Below, one piece after another: positions 8,759-16,796 of a DNA stretch of 64,000 nt (within the stretch, counting starts at the first letter, position 1; the number at the start of each line of letters is the position of its first letter). Origin of the DNA: Edaphobacter sp. 12200R-103. GTDB lineage: Bacteria; Acidobacteriota; Terriglobia; Terriglobales; Acidobacteriaceae. Made by a program: the position numbers and the translations under genes. The notes below the pieces were generated by a model. The model was not told the DNA's origin. It ran no database searches and was given only the letters and a program-made list of their open reading frames with translations. The stretch spans positions 3,162,001 to 3,226,000 of the forward strand of contig NZ_CP048114.1 in assembly GCF_010093025.1 (NCBI RefSeq). The letters run 5' to 3'.

Positions 8759-9787
8759 TTACGCAATTTTCGTTTGGCAATCATGCATTGCGTCCAGAAC
8801 CGGCTCAAGCTGGGCGAGGGTGTTGCGCGTCTCGAGCGCCTGCTGGGAGTTGCCGAAGAAGCCTTCGAGGTTGGCCCAGGGCTCGACCGCTGAGCGTTTT
8901 TTGGAGTCGGGGATGAGGGTCAGCGAATGAACCTTCTTGTCGCGAAGCACGACGACGCTGACGGACTTGCCGCGATTCTCGTGGATGGTCTTGGACCAGT
9001 CGCTGCCGCTGGCGATCTCCATGGAGTTGACCTTGACGACGACGTCGCCTGCCTTCATGCCCGCATCGGCGGCGGGGCTGTGGGGTTCGACGCTGCGGAC
9101 GAGGAGGCCCGTGCTGGTCTGCGCTCCGAAGAACTCCGCCAGCTGCGGTCCCATCACCTCGAGCTTCGCGCCGGTATAGGATGAGCTGACCAGCATGGAG
9201 GAGGTGCCGAGGAGGGCGTGAGTATCTTTGAGAACACGCTCCTTGGAGGAGTTGAGAAACGAGTTTCCGGCGTGGGGAGCAGAGGCCGATCCCGAGTTCA
9301 TGCTGGGCGGCTCGGGAACGGTGTAGCGGTTGTCCCAGGCCTCGCGCTCGACCTCGTCGCGGTTGGCAAGCTGCGTCTGGATGGTCTTCTGCTGGCCCTC
9401 GCGGCTGATGACAAAGGTGACGTGGCCGCCGGCGGGAGTCTCTCGCAGCAGGCGGCGAAGCTGGGTTTCGCCTTCGATGGCCTGGCCATTCATCTGCAGG
9501 ATGACGTCGTGAAGCTGGATTCCGGCCTTGCAGGCGGGCGCATCATGATCGACGCCGACGACCTCGGCCCCGTGGGCCTCCGTCATCTTGAGCGTCGCCA
9601 GCCGATCTTTGCTGACGTCGCGGAGATCGACGCCGAGATAGCCGGGAGCGGGCTTGCCTGACAGGCCTCCTATCCGGAAGATAGCGGCGGGATGCGTCCA
9701 TCTCGATTGCGCGGCAGACGGGAGCTCAGCCAGGAGGCAAACTCCTGTCGCGAGAACCAGAACGCCAAACGATCGTACATGCCTCAT
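8759..9787 (-). CDS. Secreted two-PDZ-domain protein
   Basis: About 342 residues: a signal peptide (MRHVRSFGVLVLATGVCLLAELPSAAQS), a first PDZ domain (PGYLGVDLRDVS...GAEVVGVDHDAPACKAGIQLHDVILQMNG), a linker, and a second PDZ (GLLVRSVEPHSPAADAGMKAGDVVVKVNS). No protease catalytic triad is present, so it is probably a periplasmic adaptor or sensor. It is third in an operon with an ECF sigma and anti-sigma, which suggests a role in envelope signalling. An ATG at 9847 overlaps the anti-sigma stop (TAATG), but the ATG at 9787 has AGGA upstream and directly begins the signal peptide. Confidence 0.82.
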   Translation of the reverse strand: MRHVRSFGVLVLATGVCLLAELPSAAQSRWTHPAAIFRIGGLSGKPAPGYLGVDLRDVSKDRLATLKMTEAHGAEVVGVDHDAPACKAGIQLHDVILQMNGQAIEGETQLRRLLRETPAGGHVTFVISREGQQKTIQTQLANRDEVEREAWDNRYTVPEPPSMNSGSASAPHAGNSFLNSSKERVLKDTHALLGTSSMLVSSSYTGAKLEVMGPQLAEFFGAQTSTGLLVRSVEPHSPAADAGMKAGDVVVKVNSMEIASGSDWSKTIHENRGKSVSVVVLRDKKVHSLTLIPDSKKRSAVEPWANLEGFFGNSQQALETRNTLAQLEPVLDAMHDCQTKIA

Positions 9788-9846
9788 CTTCGGATTTCCT
9801 GCAGCCTTTTCTTCGTTGGAGTGGAAGTGCCGCGCCCCACAATCCA

Positions 9847-10809
9847 TTACTGGATCGAGTCCGATCCCTGCAAGGTGTTGAAGCTTACCGTACGAATGTA
9901 CGGATTCTCATCCTGCGTCGAGACCGTTCGCAGTACCTTGCGGACGCTGGAGTCGTGCTGGACGGGAGCGAGCAGGCCGACCGCGGCCATGCGTACATCT
10001 GCATCCGGATCGTGAGCCAGAGTCTCAAGGACGGCATCGCGCACCCTCTGGTCCTGGCCGATGTAGGTTTCCAGGCCCTCAAGCGCCTTCAGCCGCACGC
10101 CGGGGTCTTTGTCGTAACGGAGCGAGACCAGCAGAGCGCCGCGAACGCCCTTGCCGTCCTCGCGCGCCGGGCATTCGTGACCTGCCTTGCACTCGCTGGC
10201 AAGCAGCTGGACGGAGTTGGCGCGGACGCCCTCGGCTGAGGCCGTGGTGGCCTTCATCAGAAGGTCGCGAATCTCCTTGCTGTCGAGCGAGCCCTCCATC
10301 GTTTCGGGAACGATGCGGTTGTAGTGCACCTGCACGCGCTCGGTGTCCGGCGTGCGCTCGATACCGGTGACGTTGGCGACGGTGCTCTGCGCCGGATTAC
10401 TGTAGGCGACCGGGCCGGGCTTCGGCTGGGGCATCCGGGCTACCTCATAACGGTTGAGGAAGTTGCCGCCGATGAAGCCGACTCCTACCAGAAGGGTGGC
10501 CAGGGCGGGAGCGCTGCGGACGTGTCCTGTCCAGATGAAGAAGTTCGTCCTAAGCCGCGTAAAAAAACCGTGGGGAGGGATCGCGTCGAGAGCATCATCC
10601 AGCCTCATGCGCGACTGCGCCAGCAGATTGGGATGTGGTTCCTCGACCGGAAGAACCGCCAGCTCGCCCTCCATTGCCTGAAGCAGGCCCACCTCTTCGC
10701 GGCACTCCTCGCAGGTCATCAGATGCTGCTCCAACGCACCCGCAAGCTCGTCCGGCAGTTCGCCGTAATAAGCCAGGACTACGTTGTCTCTCGCCATCTC
10801 ACACTTCAT
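9847..10809 (-). CDS. Membrane anti-sigma factor with HEAT repeats
   Basis: A 320-residue protein with three parts. An N-terminal zinc-finger anti-sigma motif, H-x3-C-x2-C (HLMTCEEC), is followed by a membrane helix around residues 96-115 (ALATLLVGVGFIGGNFL). The C-terminal half is built of HEAT-like repeats (GVRLKALEGLETYIGQD, DVRMAAVGLLAPVQHD). It should hold the upstream ECF sigma at the membrane and release it on a signal read by the repeat domain outside. It lies between the sigma gene (86 bases upstream) and the PDZ gene (overlapping downstream). A second start, MARDNV at 10797, is possible. Confidence 0.85.
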   Translation of the reverse strand: MKCEMARDNVVLAYYGELPDELAGALEQHLMTCEECREEVGLLQAMEGELAVLPVEEPHPNLLAQSRMRLDDALDAIPPHGFFTRLRTNFFIWTGHVRSAPALATLLVGVGFIGGNFLNRYEVARMPQPKPGPVAYSNPAQSTVANVTGIERTPDTERVQVHYNRIVPETMEGSLDSKEIRDLLMKATTASAEGVRANSVQLLASECKAGHECPAREDGKGVRGALLVSLRYDKDPGVRLKALEGLETYIGQDQRVRDAVLETLAHDPDADVRMAAVGLLAPVQHDSSVRKVLRTVSTQDENPYIRTVSFNTLQGSDSIQ

Positions 10810-10895
10810 CTCCGTATACCTCTACCAGCCTCAAAAAAATGCCGTACATCCATTGCGGGTCTTATTGCCCGTCTTTATCTATCTTTCGGCCTGCG

Positions 10896-11687
10896 CTACG
10901 TTCCCCGCAGCTCTGCCAGGTTCGCGCGCAGCTTCCTGGTTGCGCGGAAGAGGGTGTTCTTCGCCGTCTCCTCCGTCGTGTTCAACATCTCGCCAATCGT
11001 TCTCAACTTCAGACCCTGGTAATGCTTCAACTCAAAGACCATGCGTTCCCGCGGGGTGAGCTTTTCGAGCGCGGCGAGAATCCGCTCGCCCATGCGCTTG
11101 CGCTCCAGCTCGCGCGCCGGGTTGGACATCGACCGGTCGTCGGAGATGTTGGCCAGAAGATCCATCTCGTCTCCACTGGAGTCGAGCATGGTCGCGGGAT
11201 CTTCCCGGCGGCTCTTGCGGCGGCGAAGCTGGTCGAGGCACAGGTTGGTCACGATGCGGTACAGCCAGGTGTAGAAGCTGCACTCGAACCGGAAGTTCCC
11301 CAGGTGGCGGTACGCCTTGATAAAGGCCTCCTGGTGAACGTCCTGCGCGTCCTGCTCGTTGCCCAGCATGTGCAGCGCGAGGCGAAGCACACTCTGGTCG
11401 TAGCGCCGCACGAGCGAATCGAACGCGGCACGGTTGCCCTTCTGAGCCTCGCGGATCAGCTCATCGTCCTCGATACGCTGCTGGGCACGTGCCTCCAGCT
11501 GCGCCGGGGTCAGTTTGCTGTTTCTCGCGCCGGGTTGAGTCGCTGCCTTTGCCATCCCTGGCAACGATTCTACCGCTGCCGCGCTCGATCCAAGCGCAAA
11601 AGGGCTCGATCTGCGGGCATTGCCCCCCAAAGAGAGCTTCGAAATCAGCTCCCCGCCGGGATTTATCTCAATCGCTTCAGCTTTCAT
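10896..11687 (-). CDS. ECF sigma factor, RpoE-like
   Basis: A 263-residue sigma-70 family ECF factor. Region 2 reads FDSLVRRYDQSVLRLALHMLGNEQDAQDVHQEAFIKAY and YTWLYRIVTNLCLDQLRRRK; region 4 reads LTPRERMVFELKHYQG and TIGEMLNTTEETAKNTLFRA. It begins with an unusually long, poorly conserved leader of about 70 residues; MAKAATQPG at residue 45 is an alternative start. The next two genes encode its probable membrane anti-sigma and a PDZ partner. A perfect 16-base palindrome sits just upstream of the start. Confidence 0.9.
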   Translation of the reverse strand: MKAEAIEINPGGELISKLSLGGNARRSSPFALGSSAAAVESLPGMAKAATQPGARNSKLTPAQLEARAQQRIEDDELIREAQKGNRAAFDSLVRRYDQSVLRLALHMLGNEQDAQDVHQEAFIKAYRHLGNFRFECSFYTWLYRIVTNLCLDQLRRRKSRREDPATMLDSSGDEMDLLANISDDRSMSNPARELERKRMGERILAALEKLTPRERMVFELKHYQGLKLRTIGEMLNTTEETAKNTLFRATRKLRANLAELRGT

Positions 11688-11693
11688 CTGATT

Positions 11694-11709
11694 CTGACTC
11701 CGGAGTCAG
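11694..11709. promoter_or_regulatory. Perfect 16-base palindrome before ECF sigma
   Basis: CTGACTCCGGAGTCAG is fully self-complementary and lies six bases upstream of the ECF sigma ATG at 11687. On the minus strand it contains the GGAG that is the only ribosome-binding-site candidate. It could be a protein operator or an RNA hairpin (six pairs, CCGG loop) that hides the ribosome site. Confidence 0.45.
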
Positions 11710-11809
11710 GAACAACCATTTCCTATGGAGATAGACCGGGAATGTCACGGAAAGGTAAGCAAGCGGCCTCCTGGGATGCGGGGGAAGATCCTGCGTCCCC
11801 GCTCCGAAA

Positions 11810-11966
11810 ATGTCATCTCGACCGGAGGCCGAAGTCCGGAGTGGAGAGACCCCGTATTTTGCTTGTGCAGATTGAGTGCCTTCTGTGGGGGAATCCATTC
11901 CGACCGGCATCCCGAAATGCGGGGGTTTCTCGGCTGCGCGCTGGCGCGCTTCGCTCGGAATGACAC
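11810..11966. repeat. Dispersed intergenic element, tandem copy 1
   Basis: Starts TGTCATCTCGACCGGAGGCC and ends GCTTCGCTCGGAATGACAC, so the two ends are imperfect inverted repeats. The interior contains GGAGTGGAGAGACCCCGTATT. A closely similar copy follows at 12089-12245. The stretch 11710-12309 contains no gene. Confidence 0.8.
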
Positions 11967-12088
11967 TTGTTTGGGAGGCGTGGACACTTTGGGGTTTCAC
12001 GGGTTTTGGGCGCGCGGATACGGATGACGCCGTTTTGGAAATGTCCGGAGAGTGGATTCGGCGCTGTCGATTCAGCCTCGCCGCTGAA

Positions 12089-12245
12089 GTGTCATCTCGA
12101 CCGGAGGCCTGAAGGGCCGGAGTGGAGAGACCCCCGTATTTTGCTTGTGCACTGAGTGCTTCTGTGAGGGAATCCATTCTGACCGACATCCCGAAATGCG
12201 GGGGTTCCTCGGCTTCGCGCTGGCGCGCTTCGCTCGGAATGACAC
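12089..12245. repeat. Dispersed intergenic element, tandem copy 2
   Basis: Almost the same sequence as 11810-11966 in the same orientation, including CGGAGTGGAGAGACC, CCCGAAATGCGGGGG and the terminal GCTTCGCTCGGAATGACAC. The two differ by scattered substitutions and short indels, suggesting a duplication that has started to diverge. Confidence 0.8.
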
Positions 12246-12309
12246 ATCAATAGCATGGCGGCGAAATCATGCCTCTGTGAGTGGGCGGCGTTCCTTATAA
12301 ACTCAGGTC

Positions 12310-12975
12310 ATGCCCTCTCGCTCGACTGCTCCCGGCCTCTTTTCCGATGCTCCCGATTCCCAGACCGGCTGGGTTACGGCCCACTGCGATGGGGGGGCGC
12401 GCGGCAATCCCGGCCCGGCAGGCTATGGCGCTGTTCTGACCGGCCCGTCAGGCGAGCCGCTGGCCGAGCTGAGCGAGTTTCTGGGGATCAGGACGAACAA
12501 CTATGCCGAGTATTCCGGCCTGCTGGGCGTACTGGAGTATGCGTTGGAGCACGGTCACCGACGGCTGCGGGTCGTCTCCGACTCCGAGCTGATGGTCAAG
12601 CAGATCCAGGGAAAGTACAGGGTGAATTCGCCCGACCTGAAGCCGTTGTGGCAGGAGGCGAAGAACCGCATTGCGCGGCTGGAGCGGTTTGAGATCTCGC
12701 ACGCTCTGCGCCACAAGAACAAGGACGCCGACCGGCTGGCCAACCAGGCGATGGACCGCGGGATGAAGCGTCCACACGCCGCCGGACAGCCTGCGCCGGA
12801 GCCCCTGAAAGCTACACCTTATCCGACGAGGTCGTCGGCTCCGCCCGACCCCGATGCCCGACCGAAGAGTGCGCCCGGAGCCATGCTGCGTGGCTTTACC
12901 CGCGATGGCGTGGTGCATGTGCTGGGGGGACAGGCGCTGCCGGACGGCATCTTTGTGAAGATCATCCCCGAGTAA
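12310..12975 (+). CDS. RNase HI-family protein with C-terminal extension
   Basis: A 221-residue protein whose first 150 residues form an RNase H fold: CDGGARGNPGPAGYG with Asp27, NNYAEYSGL with Glu67, VVSDSELMVKQI with Asp91 and DADRLANQAMD with Asp141. All four catalytic acidic residues are present, so it should cleave the RNA of RNA-DNA hybrids. It belongs to the shorter family without the basic protrusion of E. coli RNase HI. A 70-residue Pro-rich tail ends in a small conserved-looking segment (GVVHVLGGQALPDGIFVKIIPE). Its 3' end overlaps the convergent marR gene by 14 bases. Confidence 0.9.
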   Translation: MPSRSTAPGLFSDAPDSQTGWVTAHCDGGARGNPGPAGYGAVLTGPSGEPLAELSEFLGIRTNNYAEYSGLLGVLEYALEHGHRRLRVVSDSELMVKQIQGKYRVNSPDLKPLWQEAKNRIARLERFEISHALRHKNKDADRLANQAMDRGMKRPHAAGQPAPEPLKATPYPTRSSAPPDPDARPKSAPGAMLRGFTRDGVVHVLGGQALPDGIFVKIIPE

Positions 12976-13411
12976 GCTGCGAGCAGAGCTGCTCGACAGC
13001 GTTCATCTGGCGCAGCATCGTCTCGAGCTTTGCCGGGCCGATTTCGTTCTCAAGCTGCGACTGCATGCGGTCGAGGATCCCCACGACGCGGGCGGCGCGG
13101 CGCCGGCCTGCGGCTTCCAGCTCAAGCTGAAATCCCCGGGCGTCTTCAGGGTCGATGCGGCGGCGGATCAGTCGCTTGGCTTCAAGCGAGGAGAGCGTGT
13201 GGCTGATGTTGCCCCGCGTGGTCTCGAAGGCGCGAGCCAGCTCGGAAGGGCGCACGGTCTTCTTTTCGAGGAAGATGGCGGCCAGCATGAGGGACTCGGA
13301 GAAGGTGAGGTCTTCCTGGCGAAGCGCGGCGTTGAGTGAGGACTCGATGCGACGGGCGACGCGGCTGGTCTGGAAGACGGGGCTTTGCTGGAGGAAGAAG
13401 TCGATGCGCAT
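12962..13411 (-). CDS. MarR family transcriptional regulator
   Basis: A 149-residue winged-helix protein of the MarR type. The DNA-binding part reads VRPSELARAFETTRGNISHTLSSLEAKRLIRRRIDPEDARGF, with the Asp-Arg-type wing, flanked by dimerisation helices at both ends. It is transcribed away from a TonB-dependent receptor gene that begins 250 bases upstream, and a 17-base imperfect palindrome in that gap fits a MarR operator. The ligand is unknown. The C-terminal codons overlap the end of the convergent RNase H gene. Confidence 0.88.
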   Translation of the reverse strand: MRIDFFLQQSPVFQTSRVARRIESSLNAALRQEDLTFSESLMLAAIFLEKKTVRPSELARAFETTRGNISHTLSSLEAKRLIRRRIDPEDARGFQLELEAAGRRRAARVVGILDRMQSQLENEIGPAKLETMLRQMNAVEQLCSQLTRG

Positions 13412-13502
13412 GGCTGCTTTCCGCTCTTTGGCCGGGGCTCTATCTTCGTGATGGTGCTTTCTGGCGGTGAATTAGCCTGATTGCCTTTGCTTGAGATTCT
13501 GC

Positions 13503-13545
13503 AGACCCACCTTAGCCGCCTTCGGCGGGGAAGATGGGGCACCTT
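13503..13545. repeat. Hairpin-forming intergenic repeat (CCCACC...GGTGGG type)
   Basis: CCCACCTTAGCCGCC, a TTCG loop and GGCGGGGAAGATGGGG form a long imperfect hairpin. A related hairpin, CCCACCTCTCGG with GGGATGTGGGG, lies after trpA at about 44341-44367, so this is probably a second class of dispersed intergenic repeat. Confidence 0.5.
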
Positions 13546-13594
13546 GTTCTGCGACGGTGTCTCCGGACCACTCCATTCAGGGTAAAGGTCTGAA

Positions 13595-13611
13595 TTGATT
13601 GATTCATTCAA
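13595..13611. promoter_or_regulatory. Candidate MarR operator upstream of TonB receptor
   Basis: TTGATTGATTCATTCAA is a 17-base palindrome broken only at positions 5, 9 and 13, with the TTGA...TCAA ends typical of MarR-family sites. It lies 50 bases upstream of the receptor start and in the gap divergent from marR. Function is inferred from position and symmetry. Confidence 0.5.
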
Positions 13612-13660
13612 CTGTTTAAGTATAGACAAAACTAGCTCCTCAAAGTGTAACTGATGGGAG

Positions 13661-15493
13661 ATGATCGTCCCTGTGCTTAGCTTCCTGTTTCTTCTTTTGA
13701 TCGCGATCATCTCTGTTCCTGCGTGGGCGCAGGAACAGCCGTCCGGGCGTCCGGATGAGGTTAACGAGAGCGTAACCGTCACGACAGCGATTCCTCCGAT
13801 TCCGTTGTCGGAGTCGAACCGGTCGGTGATGGTGCTGGATACGCGGGAGCAACCTTTGCTCTTCAACAACGTGACCGACTACCTGCGGCAGGACACGACG
13901 GTCAACCTGCAGTCGCGCGCGCCTTCGGGAGTGCAGGCCGATCTTTCGATTCGCGGGACGACGTTTGAGCAGTCGCTGGTGCTGCTCAACGGGCTTCGCA
14001 TCAACGATCCCGAGACCGCGCACCTGAACCTCGACATTCCCGTGCCGCTCGATGCGCTCTCTCGGGTGGAGGTGTTGCATGGTTCGGGCTCAACCTTCTA
14101 TGGCTCCGATGCGATTGGCGGTGCAGTCAACCTGATCACCGAGCGTCCGCCGGCGGAACCGAGGCTTTCGCTGATTGCGAAGTCGGGCGCGGGAAATTAT
14201 GGGTCGCTTGAGAATCATCTGCGTGCGGACCTGAGCACGCGACTGTTCAGCGAACAGATTACCGGCAGCCGCGATACTTCCAACGGTTTTATGCCCGACC
14301 GCAACTATTCGAGCAATGCGCTCTCGTCGGAGACGTGGCTGAGCGTACTGAAACCGGGAACGACCGACATTCTGCTGGCGGGCAGCGACCGGCCGTATGG
14401 CGCGAATCAGTTTTACGGCAACTACGACTCGTGGGAGCGCACGAAGGGATGGTTTGCGGCGCTGCAGCAGCAGGTGGGGCAGCGGACTTCGGCGAGCTTC
14501 GCGTATCGGCGGCACACGGATCTCTTCGTGCTGCTGCTGGACCGGCCCAACTACTATCGCAACAACCACATCACGTCTGCGTGGCAAGCTGCTCTGCGAA
14601 GGGCTGACCCGATCGGATCAAACACGACGCTCTCCTATGGGCTCGAGGCCAATGGAGATTCTATCCACAGCAGCAACCTCGGCATCCATGCGCGCAACCA
14701 GGGCGCGGGATATGCGAATCTTTCGCTGCGGGCTCTTGGCCGGTTTTCGCTTTCGCTGGGGGCACGCGAACAGGTCTTCTCGGGCGGCGACTCCGTTTTT
14801 TCTCCGAACGTTGCGGCCGCCTATACGCTGACCAGCACGGTGAGGCTGCGGGCTTCCGTGGGACATGGCTATCGTCTGCCGACCTATCTCGATCTGTACT
14901 ATGCGGACCCGGCGACGATCGGGAATCCGAATTTGAAGCCTGAATCGTCATGGAGCTACGAGGGCGGAGTGGACTGGACTCCGGCAAGTGGGTTGCTGAC
15001 TGTAAGCGCCACCGGCTTCAGCCTTCGTCAGAAGAACGGCATCGACTACTCGAAGGATGCCCTGTCGGATCCGTGGCAGGCGGTCAACGTCGCCAACTTT
15101 GCCTACAGCGGCGCCGAGGCGAACGTGCGATTCCGGCTGCCGCGCGCGCAGCAGTTGCAGATGGGCTATACCGCCGTGCAGGCGGGATCGCCGCCGAAGG
15201 GCTTGATCTCGGAGTACGCCTTCAACTACGCTGCGCAGTCGGCTCTGATCGCATGGAGCGGTCAGCTTCCGGCGCAGATCGTCGCGCGATCGCAGCTTGC
15301 CGTGATCCAGAAGACGATGCAGTCGCCATATCCGCTATGGGATATCTCGATGGCGCGAGACACAGGACGGCTGCGCCCCTACGTTCGCGTGCTGAACCTC
15401 ACCGATACGGCATACCAGGAGATTCCCGGGGTTCCCGTGCAGGGCCGCACCATCATGGCGGGGATGCAGTTGAACTGGCGGAGGAATCGATAG
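13661..15493 (+). CDS. TonB-dependent outer-membrane receptor, BtuB-like size
   Basis: A 610-residue TonB-dependent receptor. Signal peptide (residues 1-24, ending PAWAQ), then a plug domain (VTDYLRQDTTVNLQSR, ADLSIRGTTFEQSLVLLNGLRIND, RVEVLHGSGSTFYGSDAIGGAVNLIT) and a 22-strand-type barrel ending in the aromatic-terminated GRTIMAGMQLNWRRNR. The short length resembles vitamin B12 receptors rather than SusC-type proteins. Substrate unknown. The ATG at 13661 abuts its GGGAG, so a start a few codons later is possible. The divergent marR gene and intervening palindrome suggest repression by MarR. Confidence 0.88.
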   Translation: MIVPVLSFLFLLLIAIISVPAWAQEQPSGRPDEVNESVTVTTAIPPIPLSESNRSVMVLDTREQPLLFNNVTDYLRQDTTVNLQSRAPSGVQADLSIRGTTFEQSLVLLNGLRINDPETAHLNLDIPVPLDALSRVEVLHGSGSTFYGSDAIGGAVNLITERPPAEPRLSLIAKSGAGNYGSLENHLRADLSTRLFSEQITGSRDTSNGFMPDRNYSSNALSSETWLSVLKPGTTDILLAGSDRPYGANQFYGNYDSWERTKGWFAALQQQVGQRTSASFAYRRHTDLFVLLLDRPNYYRNNHITSAWQAALRRADPIGSNTTLSYGLEANGDSIHSSNLGIHARNQGAGYANLSLRALGRFSLSLGAREQVFSGGDSVFSPNVAAAYTLTSTVRLRASVGHGYRLPTYLDLYYADPATIGNPNLKPESSWSYEGGVDWTPASGLLTVSATGFSLRQKNGIDYSKDALSDPWQAVNVANFAYSGAEANVRFRLPRAQQLQMGYTAVQAGSPPKGLISEYAFNYAAQSALIAWSGQLPAQIVARSQLAVIQKTMQSPYPLWDISMARDTGRLRPYVRVLNLTDTAYQEIPGVPVQGRTIMAGMQLNWRRNR

Positions 15494-15508
15494 AGTGCCT
15501 GGCTTCTG

Positions 15509-15850
15509 CTACAGAAGATCAAAGAGAGGACCGAGATTGCGAGCACCATGGAGAACATGAATGATGCGTATGCGCCGTGCACTTTTCTCGTACACATAAA
15601 ACAGAAGATGGTGCGGAAATCCGGGAATGGAAAGACGGCGCAGCTCCTGAAGTTCAGGTAATCGAAATTGACACTTTGCGCCGCGTTCCGGCATTAGACG
15701 CAGAGACAGCATCACCTCGGTTACAGCTTGTTCCCACCGTTGGCCCAGCCCAGTACCCGGAGACCGTAGGCGATAGTACTCAACCTGATCGACAATCGCC
15801 TGTGCCGCCTGATCCAGGATTTCAAAGGATTCAACTTTCGCACGTACCAT
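15509..15850 (-). CDS. parE: RelE/ParE-family toxin
   Basis: A 113-residue RelE/ParE-fold protein: EILDQAAQAIVDQVEYYRLRSPGTGLGQRW for the N-terminal helices, LRLMPERGAKCQFRLPELQELRRLSIPGFPHHLLFYVYEK for the sheet, and RRIRIIHVLHGARNLGPLF at the C-terminus. This is the usual pattern of a plasmid-stabilisation type toxin. It follows its antitoxin gene with a 34-base gap. The ATG at 15850 is the only suitable start, although its ribosome site (GGAG) is rather distant. Confidence 0.85.
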   Translation of the reverse strand: MVRAKVESFEILDQAAQAIVDQVEYYRLRSPGTGLGQRWEQAVTEVMLSLRLMPERGAKCQFRLPELQELRRLSIPGFPHHLLFYVYEKSARRIRIIHVLHGARNLGPLFDLL

Positions 15851-15884
15851 GCAGGTTGATACTAGCTCCAGGCGGCGATCCGGA

Positions 15885-16160
15885 TTATCTCTTCTTCTTT
15901 GTGGAGCGAGCTTTGAGTTTTTCGCGAAGGATTTCGCTAAGTGGACGCCCTTCCAATTCGTACGGCTGAATCGAGATGGATTCACCGGCGAGGGATTGGA
16001 GCAATTTCTGTTCGAGAGCATCCATTCTGCAACGCCGGTCCTGGCGAATCAGCTCCCGCATGTACTCACTTGGGGTTCCATATTCGCCAGTCTCCACCTG
16101 GGCCTCGACGTAGGCCTTCAACTGTTCGGGAAGCGAGATATTGAGTGAGGTCATCGCCAT
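15885..16160 (-). CDS. parD: ParD-type antitoxin
   Basis: A 91-residue antitoxin of the ParD/CC2985 type. The N-terminal ribbon-helix-helix (TSLNISLPEQLKAYVEAQVETGEYGTPSEYMRELIRQD) binds DNA; the charged C-terminal tail (EGRPLSEILREKLKARSTKKKR) should wrap the toxin. It is encoded first, as usual, and would repress its own promoter, where two copies of a GTTGAC-ACAAA sequence lie. The second in-frame ATG, two codons on, is an alternative start. Confidence 0.85.
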   Translation of the reverse strand: MAMTSLNISLPEQLKAYVEAQVETGEYGTPSEYMRELIRQDRRCRMDALEQKLLQSLAGESISIQPYELEGRPLSEILREKLKARSTKKKR

Positions 16161-16177
16161 AACTTCATTTTATGACA

Positions 16178-16222
16178 TTTGTTGACAACAAATATTTAAA
16201 GCTTCTTTCTGTTGACCACAAA
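16178..16222. promoter_or_regulatory. Candidate parDE operator repeats
   Basis: TTTGTTGACAACAAA (16178-16192) is a perfect palindrome around a central A. A second copy of its right part, GTTGACCACAAA (16211-16222), matches GTTGACAACAAA (16181-16192) in 11 of 12 positions, exactly 30 bases away. The arrangement in the parD promoter region fits cooperative binding of ribbon-helix-helix dimers. Confidence 0.55.
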
Positions 16223-16244
16223 ATAAGGACCGTTTTCGCCGGCA

Positions 16245-16775
16245 TCAGTGCGGGATCCGCGGTGCCTGAGGCCGAGGGGTCTTTCCAGTAGCAGCGGCAG
16301 CCTGGAGGCGGGTTCCTGCAGGTACGGCCGCCGTGACCGGGGTGTTGAAGAGGTCCATCTCGGCCTGGCGCCGAAGGGTGAGTCCTTTCAGGACTTTGCC
16401 TCCGGCCTTGTTCCAGCGCAGGAACTGCGGTGCGGCAGCGGCGAAGTCCGATGTATTGATCAGTCGCAGCAAGGTTGACTGGACGAGGCTGGCACAACCG
16501 AGATTGAAGGTGAAATCGACCAGGGCATCGAACTGGTTCTGGTTGATGGTCGAAGTGACGGATTTGTTGACACAGGCGACCGCCCAGGCGACGTCTGCGG
16601 CCAGCAGGATCCTGGCCTGATTCTCGGTGATGGTAAGGCCTGCATGAACATCGGGACTGGTGTGTCCGTACCCGATGGTCCAGACACCGACGCTATCCTG
16701 ATACGCCTGAAGCCGAAGCCCCTCGAACCGCTCCGTCAATGCAAGGCCATTTGCGCTGTATTTGAAATTCGCCAT
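16245..16775 (-). CDS. Phage-type lysozyme (GH24)
   Basis: A 176-residue T4-lysozyme-like muramidase. The catalytic triad Glu18 (RFEGL), Asp27 (YQDS) and Thr33 (WTIGYGH) has the same 9 and 6 residue spacing as in T4 lysozyme. The rest of the domain (NQNQFDALVDFTFNLG, LRWNKAGGKVLKGLTLRRQAEMDLF) is complete, followed by a 35-residue Ala/Pro-rich tail. There is no signal peptide and no holin or other phage gene nearby, so it may be a leftover or domesticated endolysin. The ATG at 16775 (MANFKY) is preferred to an upstream ATG. Confidence 0.88.
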   Translation of the reverse strand: MANFKYSANGLALTERFEGLRLQAYQDSVGVWTIGYGHTSPDVHAGLTITENQARILLAADVAWAVACVNKSVTSTINQNQFDALVDFTFNLGCASLVQSTLLRLINTSDFAAAAPQFLRWNKAGGKVLKGLTLRRQAEMDLFNTPVTAAVPAGTRLQAAAATGKTPRPQAPRIPH

Positions 16776-16796
16776 ACCCCATGCCTCCCCAGGCAA

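Noticed and set aside
10635..11963. 442-codon plus-strand frame across the sigma gene
   Set aside because: Antisense to a clear ECF sigma factor with all conserved regions.
13412..13660. Possible cobalamin riboswitch before the TonB receptor
   Set aside because: The receptor has BtuB-like size, but no recognisable B12-box sequence or expected stem order is present; the gap instead holds a hairpin repeat and a MarR-like palindrome.
16245..16775. Prophage
   Set aside because: Only a lysozyme is phage-like. No integrase, capsid, tail, holin or attachment repeats are visible nearby.
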